The position numbers were made by a program, and so were the translations under genes. A DNA stretch of 64,000 nt, taken from Pollenia angustigena. Taxonomy: Eukaryota; Arthropoda; Insecta; Diptera; Polleniidae. Positions 1-12,136 of the stretch are shown piece after piece. Under the pieces are notes generated by a model that saw nothing but the letters and a program-made list of their open reading frames with translations, did no database searches and was not told the origin of the DNA. The DNA is taken from NCBI GenBank assembly GCA_930367215.1, contig OV884059.1:27428945-27492944 (forward strand), given 5' to 3'. Numbering within the stretch: the stretch's first letter is position 1; the number at the start of each line of letters is the position of its first letter.

Positions 1-1073
1 ATTTTCTCCCCCCTCTCGGTGAAAGCTTGTGTTTTCCCAAAGTGAAAACAAAAGTAATTTTTTTGCAACAAACATATTCAAATAAGAATAGAAATGGAAA
101 TATTCATTTAGTTTTGGGTTTGTTTTTTTTTTTTTTAATAAAATGCACTTCAAATGAAATTATAATAAATAAACGAAATTAAAAATTACCTAAAAGTATG
201 CTTTAGATTTCAGTTTGTTTATTTTTAAATGTATATGAATAAGATTTTACAAATTAAATTGGCTTTTAAAAATTTTTATTTTTTTAAATTAAACCGAAAT
301 CAAAAAAATTGAATGGTTTCTCCCTTAAGTTGTCCGGTCCTTTCCCTTGAATGTAGGCTTTATATTTCCTAAGCCTTTTTTTTAATTTAACTGGAAAACC
401 CCACTACTTCATTAACGTTTCCCTTTCGTTCGTGGATATACATATTTATATGCCAAGGTTTATGTTTCTAGGTTTTAACAAAAAAATTACCAACATTTTT
501 CATTATTATTATAGAAATATCAAAAAGTACCATATTTTGAACGGAAAAGTAAAAGAATCTTTTTTTAAGTTTTTTTTTTAATTTTTTAGATAAGTTATGT
601 AAATGATGTTATTTATATTGGTTTAAGAGATAGATGGTGTGCCAAAAAAGTTCCAAAATACAGAGTTAATCCGTTTACTTCCCAAAAGGGCCGAATTTCA
701 AAAAAGTACCAGACACCGCTTATTTTTTTATTTAAAACTTTGGGCCAAACACGACTTAAATTTGTACAAACAGCTTCACCACATCGCTATTGCCATTACA
801 CAAAAGCCATTTATAATAATAATTATCCCCAAAAATCCCCATCGAAAAAAGTGTGTTTCCCCCAAAAGATCCAATTAGGATTTTCAGGTGTTTCAGGTGT
901 TTAGACTTTGCGATGATGAATTAGTCAGTCTGTAATGCAACAACGAATATACAATTAAAATAATATTAATCTTTGTATTTTTTGAAACCCCCCTTTAAAT
1001 ATGCTTTAAGTATCCAAGAGTTAATTTAAATAACACTAAACCACTGACAAAAATGTGAAATGAAAATTGTAAG
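1..1073. other. AT-rich non-coding, with a degenerate GTACC-type repeat copy
   Basis: No gene is seen. Around 400-700 there are phrases (TTTCTAGG, AAAAAGTACCA, cattaacgtttccctttcg) shared with the large array at 28440-29830, so a decayed copy of that family is likely. The rest is low-complexity A/T sequence. Confidence 0.4.
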
Positions 1074-1924
1074 TCAGCATTTTTTTTTTTGAGAAGTGGG
1101 CGTTGCAACTCCTATACAAAGAGCCATTATTTTGTTAGCTGTGTGGTAAGTGGCACCGTCCTGTTGAAACCACATATCGTTCACATCCATATCTTCCAAT
1201 TCGGGCCATAAAAAGTTCGTTATCATCTCACGATAGCGATCACCATTCACAGTAATTGCCTGACCGGCCTCATTTTGGAAAAAATACGGCCCGATGATGC
1301 CGCCAGCCCATAAACAGCACCAAACAGTCACTCTTTGTTGGTGCATTGGTTTTTCGACAAACACTCTTGGATTATCATTCGCCCAAATGTGGAAATTCTG
1401 CTTATTGGCGAATCCATTGAGGTGAAAATGTGCCTCATCACTGAAGATGATTTTCTTCGAAAATTTGTCATCCACTGTTGCCATTTCTTGTCACCATTCT
1501 AACCATTGACGACGTTTGGAATAGTCAAGAGTCTTGAGTCAATTGCACCTTGTTAGCGTGTAAATGCGAGTCTTTATGCATAATCTTCATCAACGACGAG
1601 CATGAGAGATGCAATTGTTGGGCACAACAAATATAGCTCATAGCAACAATGAGTTGAGATGGACGGCTCTTAAGCAACACTTTCGCGAACAGCAGCAATA
1701 TTTTCTGCAGTAAGAGCTGTACGAGCATGCACTGGTGTTTTTACATCTTCTTCAGACCCGGTTTGCTCAAATTTTTGCACGATTTTTCTGATTGTACGCA
1801 CATTTGGACGATTAAATTGACCGAAAAAATCAAGAAGTGCACAATATGCATTTTGATTTGAACGTCTATTTTCATAATAAGCCTGGATAACTTTAACGCG
1901 TTGCTCGATTGTGTATCTTTCCAT
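1074..1924 (-). pseudogene. IS630/Tc1-mariner-type transposase, frameshifted and 3'-truncated
   Basis: Read on the minus strand, it starts MERYTIEQRVKVIQAYYENR, a helix-turn-helix DNA-binding start, and continues through IRKIVQKFEQTGS and PVHARTALTAENIAAVRESV. A frameshift near 1680 leads into QQLHLS...SLMKIMHKDSHLHANKVQLTQ, and a further shift leads into the catalytic domain. That part has the motifs IIFSDEAHFHLNGF and WFQQDGATYHTA, carrying the first two acidic residues of the DDE/D triad. An in-frame stop precedes the catalytic part, and the third catalytic residue is missing because the copy ends near 1074. It is dead. The same family recurs at 21571 and 23543. Confidence 0.85.
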
Positions 1925-1999
1925 GGTTCGAATTGAGTTAGTCTAAAGTTCAGAAATGTCAAATGAAATGCAGAAAAAACTTGACGTTTAGATGTTGTT

Positions 2000-2570
2000 C
2001 ACATTAAATATCGGCCTTTAAAATTTAACCACCAAATGGATTTTTGTATATCTAGGGAATCATAGCAGTAGAAGTTTCCAAACTTGTTCAATGTCAATGC
2101 ATCGCATCTGGAAAAAAGTGGGTGTGGCACAAAATAGATTTCTTTACATGTATCTAGAGGACGAATGGAGAAAAATTGCCCACATTTAGCACGCCTTGCC
2201 GGGATGGGTCTATCGAGAAATGGGTGCTATTGGATAGGTAGGCGTGGCACTTCCATACAAAGACAAAATGGTTTCCGTACATCTGGAAAATGGCAATAGC
2301 TTAAGTTTCCAAATTTGGTACAAACGGCTGGGTCACAATACGCAACAGTCAAAAAGTGGCGGGAGGGGATAAGACATTATAGATTTCCGTATATCTAGTG
2401 AACTTTATCAGCTTAAGGTTCCAAATTTGGTATACATTGCTTGGTTATCAATACGCAGCATCTGTTAAAAAGTAAGCTTAATTTAAGAAGTGGGCATGGT
2501 ACCTCCCAAACAAAGACAATCACCCTTATCGTGGTTGGCGTTTTTGCGGCGAAAGTTAGTTAGTTGTTAA
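2000..2570. repeat. Degenerate tandem repeat, roughly 110-130-bp unit
   Basis: Recurring phrases such as GTATATCTAG, TTCCAAATTTGGTA, CAATACGCA and AAGTGGGCGTGGCA reappear about four times with spacing near 115 bases. No ORF is present. It adjoins the end of the dead transposase. Confidence 0.5.
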
Positions 2571-3884
2571 TAAATGGTGACATAGTTAGCAAAAAAACCA
2601 CAACAAATACGACTTGATTAACAAAAAATGTTACAAAAAAGGTTAATTTATATAAAAAGCCATTTGTTGCAAAAACTGTCGATAAGTTTTTTAATCAAGA
2701 CAGCGTATATGAACAAATTTTCGTCTAAATACTCCTACGCCAAGCACGATAAGAGTGTACATAATCTTTTATTTATCTTAAAAACGGTTTAAAACTTGTA
2801 TACTTGTTACAAATAACTCTGTTATCAAAGGAGATCTGTATGTAATACATTTTACAAAATTTTTAAGCCAGTGTATTATAAAAAAATACATATCCTACAA
2901 AAATTTTTATTTTTTGCTTACACGCTGAAGTAGGCTTCATTATATTTACCTCTAAGTAGTATTTTACATTATTTTCTTAAATGAAAAAAAAAACAATTTC
3001 TATTCCTGCCATAAATTATGCTGTTATAAAGAAATTACAATTTATCTGTATTTTGATATCCCTTAAAGTAAACACGTTTTTTAATTTTTTTTTTTTTTTT
3101 TCTTTTTCTCAATTTGTTTTTTTTTTCGTAGAAGGTGAAGGTAAACTGTGTGTTCGTGCTTTTCATTAGTTTTTTATTATTAAAAGACCTTCAATTTATT
3201 TACAACAAACAGCCCTAAAGTAGACTATAACTGTATATACATACATTTTTAAAGCATATTATTTGGCATATACTTTTAAACACAAAAATATACTTGCACC
3301 TTAATCCACATGATACTTACAGTTTACTTTCAACATATTAAAGGTAGATAGACAACTGTGAGTGTTGTATAAATTCTAAAGGTTAACAATTCTCAGTTGA
3401 CTTTTACAAAATGTTTCCCATGTTCATGTTTTTTAACAAGATTTTATGGTTTTGGTTATGATTTCCTTCTTTTTTTTATTGATGCTCGTGTAATACTTGT
3501 AATATGATTAAAGAAAATGTGATTTAAAAATATATATGTTTATATGTATGTATTTAATGTTGCCAAAAAATAGACTACAAAATATATTTTATAAACTTAA
3601 AATAAAATTAGTTTAAGGCCAATAAAGTCAATCAAAATTTTGTTTTTAAAAACGAAGTCCTTTTTAACATCAAAAGCGTATATTCATTTTATGCTTTAAG
3701 GTTTATATTTCTTGTAGCTAGACTATTCGTCTATGGTATTAACTATATTGAACACTATAAACTAGACCACAGTGGAGAACAGAGTTTCAACTATTGAGAA
3801 GACTTTGGGTCGATCATAGTGAAGTCTGAAGTGTAGACTTTAGTTAAGACTACTATAGTGTTTTTTATGTCCTCTTCATTGATT
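2571..3884. other. Intron-like AT-rich sequence, no gene seen
   Basis: It includes a poly-T tract near 3078-3130 and, from about 3715 to 3860, scattered 'agactatagtg' words of the 12-bp minisatellite family found at 5796. Nothing else is recognisable. Confidence 0.4.
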
Positions 3885-3956
3885 TCGTTCGCTTTTTTTT
3901 ACTTTGATCCAACACTCAGGGTATGCCCCCTACTAATGCAATGCATTGTGTTTGAA

Positions 3957-4350
3957 TTAGGAAAATAGGTTATGGGGAGAAGGAAAGAGGGAGTAGTGTT
4001 TGTGAACATTTAATTTGAATTTTTCCAAATTGTAGCCGACTGGGAAGACTTCTGCCGGGAGTCTATTCCACATACGGCGAATTTTCCCTGTAATGCGTTG
4101 TGCGATGCATTGGACAGTCGACAACAAACGGATGTGATCTGCTGGAAAGGCGAGTACAACGGGCATGCACCCGCGTCTCAGGGATGAGTTCGCCCATCTC
4201 AGCTAAACATCTTCCGTGGTAATATCGATAGAACAATGCCACACAACCCACATTCCGACGATGCTCCAAAAGGTCAATAGAGCTGGATACCCTACTGTCA
4301 TTGATGAGCTTCAACGCACTCCTTTGCACCCGATCAAGAAGCTTCAAGAT
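3957..4350 (-). pseudogene. Non-LTR retrotransposon, 3' end of reverse-transcriptase ORF
   Basis: On the minus strand, LLDRVQRSALKLINDS, SSIDLLEHRRNVGCVALFYR, SHPFVVDCPMHRTTHYRENS and then, in another frame, RMWNRLPAEVFPVGYNLEKF are the familiar C-terminal signature of arthropod non-LTR ORF2 proteins. A frameshift near 4070-4160 separates the two halves and nothing upstream of the C-terminus is present. A stop at 3957 and a short 3' UTR to about 3890 follow. The same 3' end recurs at 61630-61830. Confidence 0.8.
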
Positions 4351-4729
4351 AGACCTTGAAGCACCTGCCCTGCTTAATTAACATATAAAACAAAACAATA
4401 TTTTAAAATTAGTTTTTGTTTCAGAAGTCTTCGTTCGGAAATACATAGATGAACAGGCAGTTAATGTTGGGTAGAAAACTTCAATAGCTTCCGGTTGGTT
4501 ATGTAGAATTCTTACCGACGAAAACCACCTCGATCATTACCGCACACACCATGGTACTCCCGAAAAGTATTACTTCTTGGGATGGGTGGGCGTTTTCCCC
4601 AAATAGACTTTGTTTAAATATCTAATGAATCCGTTTCCCCAATTCCACTGCCTTTTCGTTTTCATCATGGTATTTACAGAATTTTCTAAAGAAAATATGA
4701 GGCTTCTGCAATTTGTGTAAACCTTTCGG

Positions 4730-4925
4730 TGCATGAGGTTGAGCTATCGCTCTATATTTAGTTATACTTTAGCGTTAACTATAAAGAAGACTATAGTTGA
4801 CAACATAGTGAAAACGCAAGACTATAGTGAATATTCTGCATATAGTGTAGACTATAGAAAAAGCATTAGTGAATTCTATAGTGCAGACCTTAGTGTAGAA
4901 TGTAGTGTAGACTATAGTATTTTTT
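4730..4925. repeat. Degenerate TATAGTGTAGAC minisatellite
   Basis: From 4790 the 12-mer words tatagtgtagac, tatagtgaat and gtagactatag recur with drift. The same family reaches near-perfect repetition at 5796-6192. Confidence 0.65.
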
Positions 4926-4934
4926 TTTTTATAC

Positions 4935-5490
4935 GAGGAAAAAATCATTGAAAGACCCTGGCCAGATGGCAGTGCCCGGAGTGCGAGACTTTAACACGCT
5001 AAAACAACCTTGTTTCACATGCCCCTTATCCCTGCGGAAACACCGCAAAAGTACTACCTCGCATGGGGCGAAGGTTACTAAACCCTAACCAGCAAAAGTT
5101 ATTCTTCGAACATCCTACTCGGTTACTGTTTCCCAATTTTTCAAGGACACCAGCATGATATAAATTATATTACTAGAACTTACATATTCTCCTACTTGCC
5201 GTCGTAGGTTTTCTCTCTGTAGATCAAAACAAGGACACACAAAAAACACATGTTGGGGATCTTCAGTACAACATGTACAAAATGGACAAAACGGCGAGCT
5301 GTCAATTCCGAAGCGGTATAAGTATGAACGGAAATAACCGTGTTCACTCAGAAATTGTGCCAAAAATTCAGATAACCATGTCACCTACTGAACCACACTT
5401 CCAAATCAGGTATCAGCGCGTACGTCCATTTAACTTTGGTAGAGCTTTCCCACCTCCTTTGCCACTCTGCCATACTATTGTACCCATTTG
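4935..5490 (-). pseudogene. R1-type LINE, C-terminal ORF2 fragment
   Basis: On the minus strand the pieces TYALIPDLEVW, LSEFLAQFLSEHGYFRSYLY, SPFCPFCTCCTEDPQHVFFV and CPCFDLQRENLR match the end of R1-like ORF2, whose cysteine/histidine knuckle is C-x2-C ... H-x4-C. Small frameshifts lie near 5385-5470. The stretch 4935-5110 is probably its 3' UTR. It was disabled by truncation; the foldback element at 5509 follows directly. Confidence 0.75.
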
Positions 5491-5508
5491 CGTCTGGAGT
5501 GTAGACTA

Positions 5509-5795
5509 CACAGAAAAAAAATTTGCGCCAGTAAAAGCATTAATCAAAAATTAAATCAGTTTTAATTAAAAATTTAATCAAGTGAATTAAACGTTTATTC
5601 AAGTGAATTAAATGTTTAATTTATATTTTGAATTTGTTTACTGGTGCAAATTATATTGTCAATAAAAACGATTAATACACTTGATTAAAAGTTTAATTCA
5701 CTTGATTAAACCTTTAATTAACTTGATAAAATTTTTAATTAAAACTGGGTTTATTTTTGATTAATGCTTTCACAGGCGCAAAATTTGATTCTGTG
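5509..5795. mobile_element. Foldback MITE with CACAG ends and TA target duplication
   Basis: It starts CACAGAAAAAAAATTTGCGC and ends as the near-complement GCGCAAAATTTGATTCTGTG, flanked by TA at 5507-5508 and 5796-5797. Almost the whole 287 bp is palindromic (AATTAAA/TTTAATT words pair across the centre). The TA duplication fits Tc1/mariner mobilisation. It sits inside the 12-bp minisatellite, whose words lie on both sides. Confidence 0.8.
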
Positions 5796-6192
5796 TATAG
5801 TGTAAACTATAGTGCAGACTATAGTGTAGACTATATTGTAGACTATAGTGAAGACTATAGTGCAAACTATAGTGAAGGCTATAGTGTAGACTATAGTGTA
5901 GACTATATTGTGGACTAAAGTGTAGACTATAGTGTAGACTATATTGTAGACTATAGTGTAGACTATAGTGTAGACTATAGTGTAGACTGTAGTGTAGACT
6001 ATAGTGTAGACTATAGTATAGACTGTAGTGTAGACTATAGTGTAGACTATAGTGTAGACTGTAATGAAGACTATAGTGTAGACTATAGCATAGACTAAAG
6101 TTAAGACTATAACATATACTAAATTGTAGTCAATAGTTTAGTCCATATTGCAGACTAAAGTATAGGGCATATTGTAGACTACAGTGTAGACT
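5796..6192. repeat. 12-bp minisatellite, unit TATAGTGTAGAC
   Basis: Around 30 units of the 12-mer are visible, with point variants (tatattgtagac, tatagtgaagac, tgtagtgtagac). Degenerate satellites of the same unit lie at 3715-3860, 4790-4925, 6765-6950 and 11400-11730, showing dispersal over 8 kb interrupted by transposons. Confidence 0.95.
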
Positions 6193-6765
6193 CTTTTTAT
6201 GTTGGAGGTGGAACCCTTCAATATGTCACAAGCGGGTATGTCGGATTTTTACCGACTTAAATCAACTCCACACTCTGCGGGACTGCCGTTCGGTATTACT
6301 TCGCAGGGTGGATAGCCTTTTCTCTACTCATTAATGTTTTGCTCTTGAATCATTCATAAGCTGTTACCCTCTTGGAAGTAATTCGCTTACGAATGTTAAG
6401 AAACTTGAAATGCTATTCCATTTTTTTTTTTTTTTTTGTCTCCATCATGACATCCACGATGTTTTCGGGTGATAAGTTGCGTCCCACTTGTGATTATAGA
6501 AGAGAAGGCTCTCCCTATTTAATCCTTGACATTTGAATATAACATGCTTCACTCTTTCATCAAGATCTGGAAACGCTGGAAACCTCACGGAGTCGTCGTA
6601 TCCGGATCGATATAGATAGCTTCAATAACCACCGTGCCCCGTTAGAAACTGTGTCTGATGATAACAGATTTCCTCATGTTTTCGGTTCATTTACTTCTTT
6701 ACATTTGGTATTAACCTATGGGTCCATCTCCCACATGGAGAATGTTCCCATCTTCTTTGACATTT
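6193..6765 (-). pseudogene. Second R1-type LINE fragment, C-terminus
   Basis: On the minus strand, from about 6665, one reading frame with one stop gives YHQTQFLTGHGGY*SYLYRS, then GYDDS, then DLDERVKHVIFKCQGLNRES. The LTGHGxY...YLYRxGYxDS and VxHVIFxC motifs mark the tail of an R1-like ORF2. The zinc-knuckle cysteines upstream are mutated. It is a decayed truncated copy, different from the one at 4935-5490. Confidence 0.65.
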
Positions 6766-6960
6766 CAGTTTAGACTATAGTATAGACTCGGACTGTTGTG
6801 TAGACTAGAGTGTATACTATAATGTAGACTATTGTGGAGCCTGTAGAGTTGACTATAGTGTATACTGTAATGTTGACTATCGTGTAACATCTTGTGAAGA
6901 CTATAGTGTAGAGCATAATACAGACATTAAATAACAACTTTAGTATAGATTGTAGCTCTA
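6766..6960. repeat. Degenerate 12-bp minisatellite remnant
   Basis: Words such as agactatagtatagactc and gactatagtgtatac continue the 5796-6192 array on the far side of the LINE fragment, suggesting one array split by insertions. Confidence 0.65.
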
Positions 6961-8635
6961 TTAATTCTTAAATATTTTTCGTTAAAAATCTATTAGGTTT
7001 TCATTGTAACCTGCAAATTATTTTCTTGCTTTTTTTTTTTTTTTTGTAAATTTAATTTTCATTGAAAATATTGTTTTCCTTAGGGGTGGCGTTTTATATT
7101 TCATTTTTCTTTTATTTGGAAGCCTATTGCGAAATAACGTTTTTCAGGTATTTAATATATAAAAAAATAACACAAAAAAAAACTGAAAATAATAATAATA
7201 ACTGTAATCTTTTTTCACACGCATTCATCAGCACATACAAAAAAAAATTATAATAAAAAAACAATTTGCGTCAAGGAAGTGGGTACAAGAAAATTTTGTT
7301 TTTAATGGTGGGATTATTTGATGTTTTTCCATGTAGAAACAGCGAGTTTTTTTTAATAGTTTTGATTTTTTGTGAATTAAATAAAGATTTATATTAAAGT
7401 ACAATGCAGCACGCAAACGAAAAAACTAAAACAACATCAACAATTTTGTAGCCAAGTTAGTTACTTGTTTACTTACCTTGCAGTGTAGTCAAGTTAGTTA
7501 CAACTTTGATTTAAAGTTGTATGCCTTTGTTTTGATGTTGAACATTAAAAAAAACGAGAAATATTAAACTAAAAATGTCTAATAGTATTTCAAAGTTTAA
7601 CTATTTTGAAATATCAGTGGAAATGGTTAATTAGTATTAAGAACTATTGCTATGAATTCATTTAAAAAAAAATTATTTAAAAATGTATTTTAGAAACACA
7701 GCTTTTTTTCTCAATAACTTAAAGAATTAGAAAATAAGTAGACTGCTTTAGGTTTTTTTTATTTGCTCAATTTAATATTTCTTCTGCATATACATTTGTC
7801 TACATACATACGTACACATACTTAAATATATGAATATTTATATGTTTTTGTGTATATATGTATGTATATCTTAAGTATAACTTTTTTTTAAATAATGCCT
7901 TTATAGGCTTCAAAGCACATTTGGGTCGTCATGCTAAGCCAACAACAAAGTTAATTTTTATTAACAAAAAAAAAATACAAAAAAAACCAAAGAAAGGATG
8001 GAAACATGCAACGAGCACAATCAACAACAGCAACAATATTAAAGACTCAATGCGTAGTTTTTATTATTAACTAAAATTAGCATCTTTTAAAGGAGAAATA
8101 ACCAGTGATGCCAACTTTACGCTTTTAGGGGTAGATTAAGCCCTTTTAAATAAATGTACCTCGAACGCAATAAAAAATGTTTATCCATTTTTTATTATTT
8201 TTAAGCATTTTTTAGCTTTTGATCTGGTAAATTTACATTTTATATTGTTAAAACTATAACAAGTTGTGGAAACGGTCTTTAAAATTTAAAAACGTACAAT
8301 TAGAAAAACATCGTACTTTATAGTTTTTCTATAAATATATTAATATTTCCCTAATTAAACGCTCAAGTTAAGTCGACTTTTTGTGTCTAAAATGTGATGA
8401 TTGTTATTGTTCAAACTACAAAAGTATCTGACGAGTTATACCTTAAAATTTGTTTTAACGAAACATGCAAAATACCATATAGATAGTGATTTGTAGAATG
8501 AAGACGAGGATGATCAAGAACTGCAAATTTTATTTAACAATGACCAATTTTAAAAGATTGTAAATGCTACTTAAGGCTTTAGTTTTACGAGTACCTTAAA
8601 TTGAATAGAATGTAAAAAGATATCATACTCATCTT
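6961..8635. other. Intron-like sequence, no gene seen
   Basis: AT-rich, with poly-T and poly-A runs (7030-7050, 7960-7990) and short TATG/TATA microsatellite near 7800-7870. No conserved ORF or inverted repeat was recognised. Confidence 0.4.
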
Positions 8636-9075
8636 CTATATTATATTATATATATATAAAAAGAAGTGTACATTTTGATGTCACCACTAACTGCGGAAAC
8701 GGTTCGACCGATTTCAACCAAAATCAGGATACGTTGGGGATAGTCTGTAGATGGTTTAAGTTAAGTTTGCACATAATCGGCTTAGGGGTTCCGCAGATAT
8801 GGCATTTAGATTTTCCAATATATTCCCATACAAATATCAACCAAATTGCATCCATTTTGAACACCTTCGAAATGGCTTGACTGAGTTTCATGAAATTTTT
8901 TATGTGTTTTTGTTAGGTACGAGAATAGGTCGTAGAGTAGGGCTGCCAGAAGTTTGAACCTATCAACCAGGACACATAGAAAAAATGGATAAAAAATTAC
9001 GCCACCAAAAAAAAATTTTTTAATGCATAAAAAAATTTTTTTAATGCATATGTAACAATATGTAAAAACCATCCA
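8636..9075. repeat. Unclassified dispersed repeat with (TA)n head
   Basis: A (TA)n run at 8640-8660 leads into GC-richer text (ctaactgcggaaacggttcg, accgatttcaaccaaaatc) of a type I associate with noncoding dispersed repeats in fly genomes. No coding content; the family is uncertain. Confidence 0.3.
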
Positions 9076-9121
9076 GTTTTTATTTTTAAATCCAACAATA
9101 TATGAGGCTATCAGCGCTGAA

Positions 9122-9268
9122 GTGATTACTTGGTTGCAGTTCTGGTGAAAGATATATTCGTTGCACTGTTCTTAACAGTGCAATAGTCGAGTAAGTCAAC
9201 TGTTTGTATCCAAAACAGATGGCGCTAGAAACATAGTTTTTGGATGGGCCGTTGCAACCAAGTACTAT
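9122..9268. mobile_element. Small inverted-repeat element (MITE-like)
   Basis: ACTTGGTTGCA at 9128-9138 is matched by TGCAACCAAGT at 9253-9263. Between them lies a perfect hairpin, TTGCACTGTT-ctt-AACAGTGCAA (9161-9183). No clear target duplication was seen, so mobility is inferred. Confidence 0.4.
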
Positions 9269-11399
9269 AGTGCAAGAGTAGTGTTAACTCCTCATCATCT
9301 CATAATAATAAGTCTGGGGTTACATCACTTCTCATATATAAAAAAAATTAACTTGTAATTCATTTACATAAAAACGATGAAAAATAATGAAAAGTTGAGC
9401 TTAAAATGTTCTAAACTTTAATACTTTTCAGAAGATTGCACTTTTTCTAGAACTTCATTTCAGCCTTTGATATAGTTACTTGCATTGAATATTACTCTCC
9501 AGTGTTCCAGTCTTTAACGAGTTTCTTTCTTTAGTCCATTGAGCAGACTTGAAAAAATCAAAATCTTTTGATTTTTCTTCAACCAACTTGACACCTGTCA
9601 AACTAATCAATTGACAAAGCCATACACGCTTTGATTTGGACAATAACCGACTCAGTTGGCAATTTAATTGAAACGTGTATTGGCTATTTTAAAGAAAGTA
9701 ATTTGTTATCGGCTTTCGATTACTTATAAAAGTTGTTACCACTTTTTAAAGCAACTAGTTGAAACAAAATTTGGAAGAGAATTGACTCTCATCAAATTTT
9801 ATTGAAAACTTTTAGTTAAACGACGTTAACACCAGATAACAGTTGAATTAAATTAAAGTTGTTTATACAATTGCCTTATGTTAGCAGTGTTATAACAGAA
9901 ATCTTAACCTTTGCTAACAACTAAAACCAGCAAAAAGCAAATTTTCTATCTTGACCTGTAAAAAAACCAGGACAATTTCATAGTGGACCAGGACAAGTAG
10001 TCAAAAACCAGGACAATCCTGGAAAACCAGGACGTATGGCAGGCCTATCGTAGAGTATATTTTTTATCGCTAGTATGGCAAAATATGGCATACGATCCCC
10101 CTCCCTATATCTTATTAGCTAATCAACCGGTTTCCTCAAAAATTGGCATGCAAACACTGTAACATCTGAAAGAGAACAGGGCATGAAATAGGGCAAGAGG
10201 AGTAAAACCTCCCCCTCCTTATATTTTTTTAACTTATCAACTTTTTTTTTATAAATATGTATTTTTGTTTAAAATTTTTAATCCTAAAATATATTTTAGC
10301 CCTGTTTTGCGCTTTTAAAAAAATGGTATGAAAATGTCCTAAAAGCGTATTTTTTCAAACTAGCCCTTTTAAGCCCGTTGTTCATATTTCTTTGCGTGTT
10401 AAGTGTCCCTAGCGTTGGCATCATTGGAACTTACCTGCCCTCACTCATTCTTCCTAACCTCTTTATATTTTTTTTAATTAACACTTATATTTCTGTGGTC
10501 ACAAGCAATAACCGCCTTACAGCCATACCCAAACAAGAACGGAAAGCGTTTTCTAGCTGTCAAAAATGCTCATGCCCATATAATTTGTATTTTGGAAAAT
10601 CCGATTTTGACAGCGCGTTTAAAGCTTTTTCGCAGCATACGCAACTGTCAAAAAAGTAGAATCTGTGTAGTTATACGTCGTAAGTTCCATGCACAAAAGC
10701 GTAGATGCCTTGAGGCGAAAAGTAGGTTTACTTTCTACTTTTGTAAATCAGCTGATTTTGACAAATTAAATTTTATTTTTACTTGTGCTGCTGCTGCATG
10801 TAAAGCGTTGCATGTAACTTAAAACTTAGAACGCAAGTAAGGTTATAAAAGCATGTGCTGCGTGGAGGCGAAAACGCGTGGTATGGACCTCCAGCTTAAT
10901 AGTGAAGTTGGCCGCAATTGTTAATAAATAATGGCAATTTAGCTATTTTTTGTCAATCTAGCGGCTTTTTCTCTTCTATTAATTGAATTATGTGGGTTTT
11001 ATTAAACAAGAAAGTTAACACTGCTGTTTGTGGCACAACGTTGACGCTCTTGTTTAGATATGGCATATCAGCGTAAAAGCTAAGCGGAAGAAATCGTTCC
11101 GCCTTCCGCTCTGGTTTAGGTACGCCTGTTAGTCGAAATAGTTTTTGAGAAAATGCAATTTATATTTAGGCTTGCGTTTCTAAAAAAATTAATTACATTA
11201 AACAAAAATGAATTCAGAATCAAAGATTCATACTCCCACAATGCTAAGATAAAGAATTATAGCGAAAGTTGTATTTATTTCAGAAATATTTTGTAAAAAC
11301 AAAAAAAAAACTCAATTGTTTCTTAAGTCGACTTAGGCGGTTATCGCTTGTGACCACAGATTTAACAACAGGTATTTAAACAAGCGGAAGTGGGGTGAA
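9269..11399. other. Intron-like sequence with scattered unclassified repeats
   Basis: No gene is seen. A roughly 60-base phrase at about 10912-10968 (ccgcaattgttaataaataa ... caatctagcgg) recurs at 51648-51710 inside a LINE, so it is a small mobile or dispersed unit. 9950-10040 repeats 'accaggacaa' words. The rest is unremarkable. Confidence 0.4.
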
Positions 11400-11730
11400 G
11401 ACTACATCAAGTAGTGTAGACTATAGTGGAGACTGTAGTTTAGACTATAATAAAGACTGTAGTGTAAACTATATAAAAGACTTTAGCGTAGAGAAAAGAA
11501 AAACTGTAGATTATAGTAAAGACTATAGTGTAGGGCATAAATAAGATAATAGTGCAGGCTTTACTTAAGACAACAGTATAGACTATAGTGAAGATAATAA
11601 TGAAGACTAATATAAATATTATAGTCTAAACTCTAGACTATAGTGAAGACTATTATAAAGAGTATAGTGCAGACTTAAGTGTAGAATTAAATGAAGACTA
11701 AAGTGTAGAATGTAATGTAGACTACTGATT
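11400..11730. repeat. Degenerate 12-bp minisatellite (TATAGTGTAGAC family)
   Basis: Words gtgtagactatagtgg, gactatagtgaagat and tagactatagtgaagac recur irregularly, clearly the family of 5796-6192 but much diverged. Confidence 0.7.
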
Positions 11731-12094
11731 CAATAATGTTTTTGAGATAATCCGCATTCGGATCCCAAATATTCCAAGATTGGCCTGACTAAAGATGTAT
11801 TTCACTCTTATACTTTGTATTAATACATGTCAAAAACTCAAGTAATATGACAAAGTGTGATAGTGTGAATGCATGTGTCACGAAAATGACAAGTATTATG
11901 AAAAAAGTTTGACATCCCATACGACTTCATCGTTTTTTGAAAAATTTCTAAACAATAATACTTTTCATTGGATCAGGGTTGCATTTTATTTCATGTGTGG
12001 GTGTTTATACTTTGTGCCATGGTCTGAACACAAACTGTCATGTTACATTAGATTTTTTGACAGTCGCATCAAAACTCATTAGATTTCTATCTCA

Positions 12095-12130
12095 CAAAGT
12101 ATTATGGAATACGTAAGACTTGTGAGATAG
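12095..12130. mobile_element. Partial MITE end, same family as 59469-59610
   Basis: The complement of this end reads ACACTATCTCACAAGTCTTA, matching the terminal inverted repeat ACACTATCACACAAGTCTTA of the element at 59469-59610 with one mismatch. A further ACACTATC word (complement) lies near 11860. The internal structure is not resolved. Confidence 0.4.
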
Positions 12131-12136
12131 TGTAAT

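Noticed and set aside
3121..3169. Possible missing Appl N-terminal exon after the cgtag at 3130
   Set aside because: The short frame EGEGKLCVRAFH has no similarity to the expected E1 start, lacks a donor and ends in a stop.
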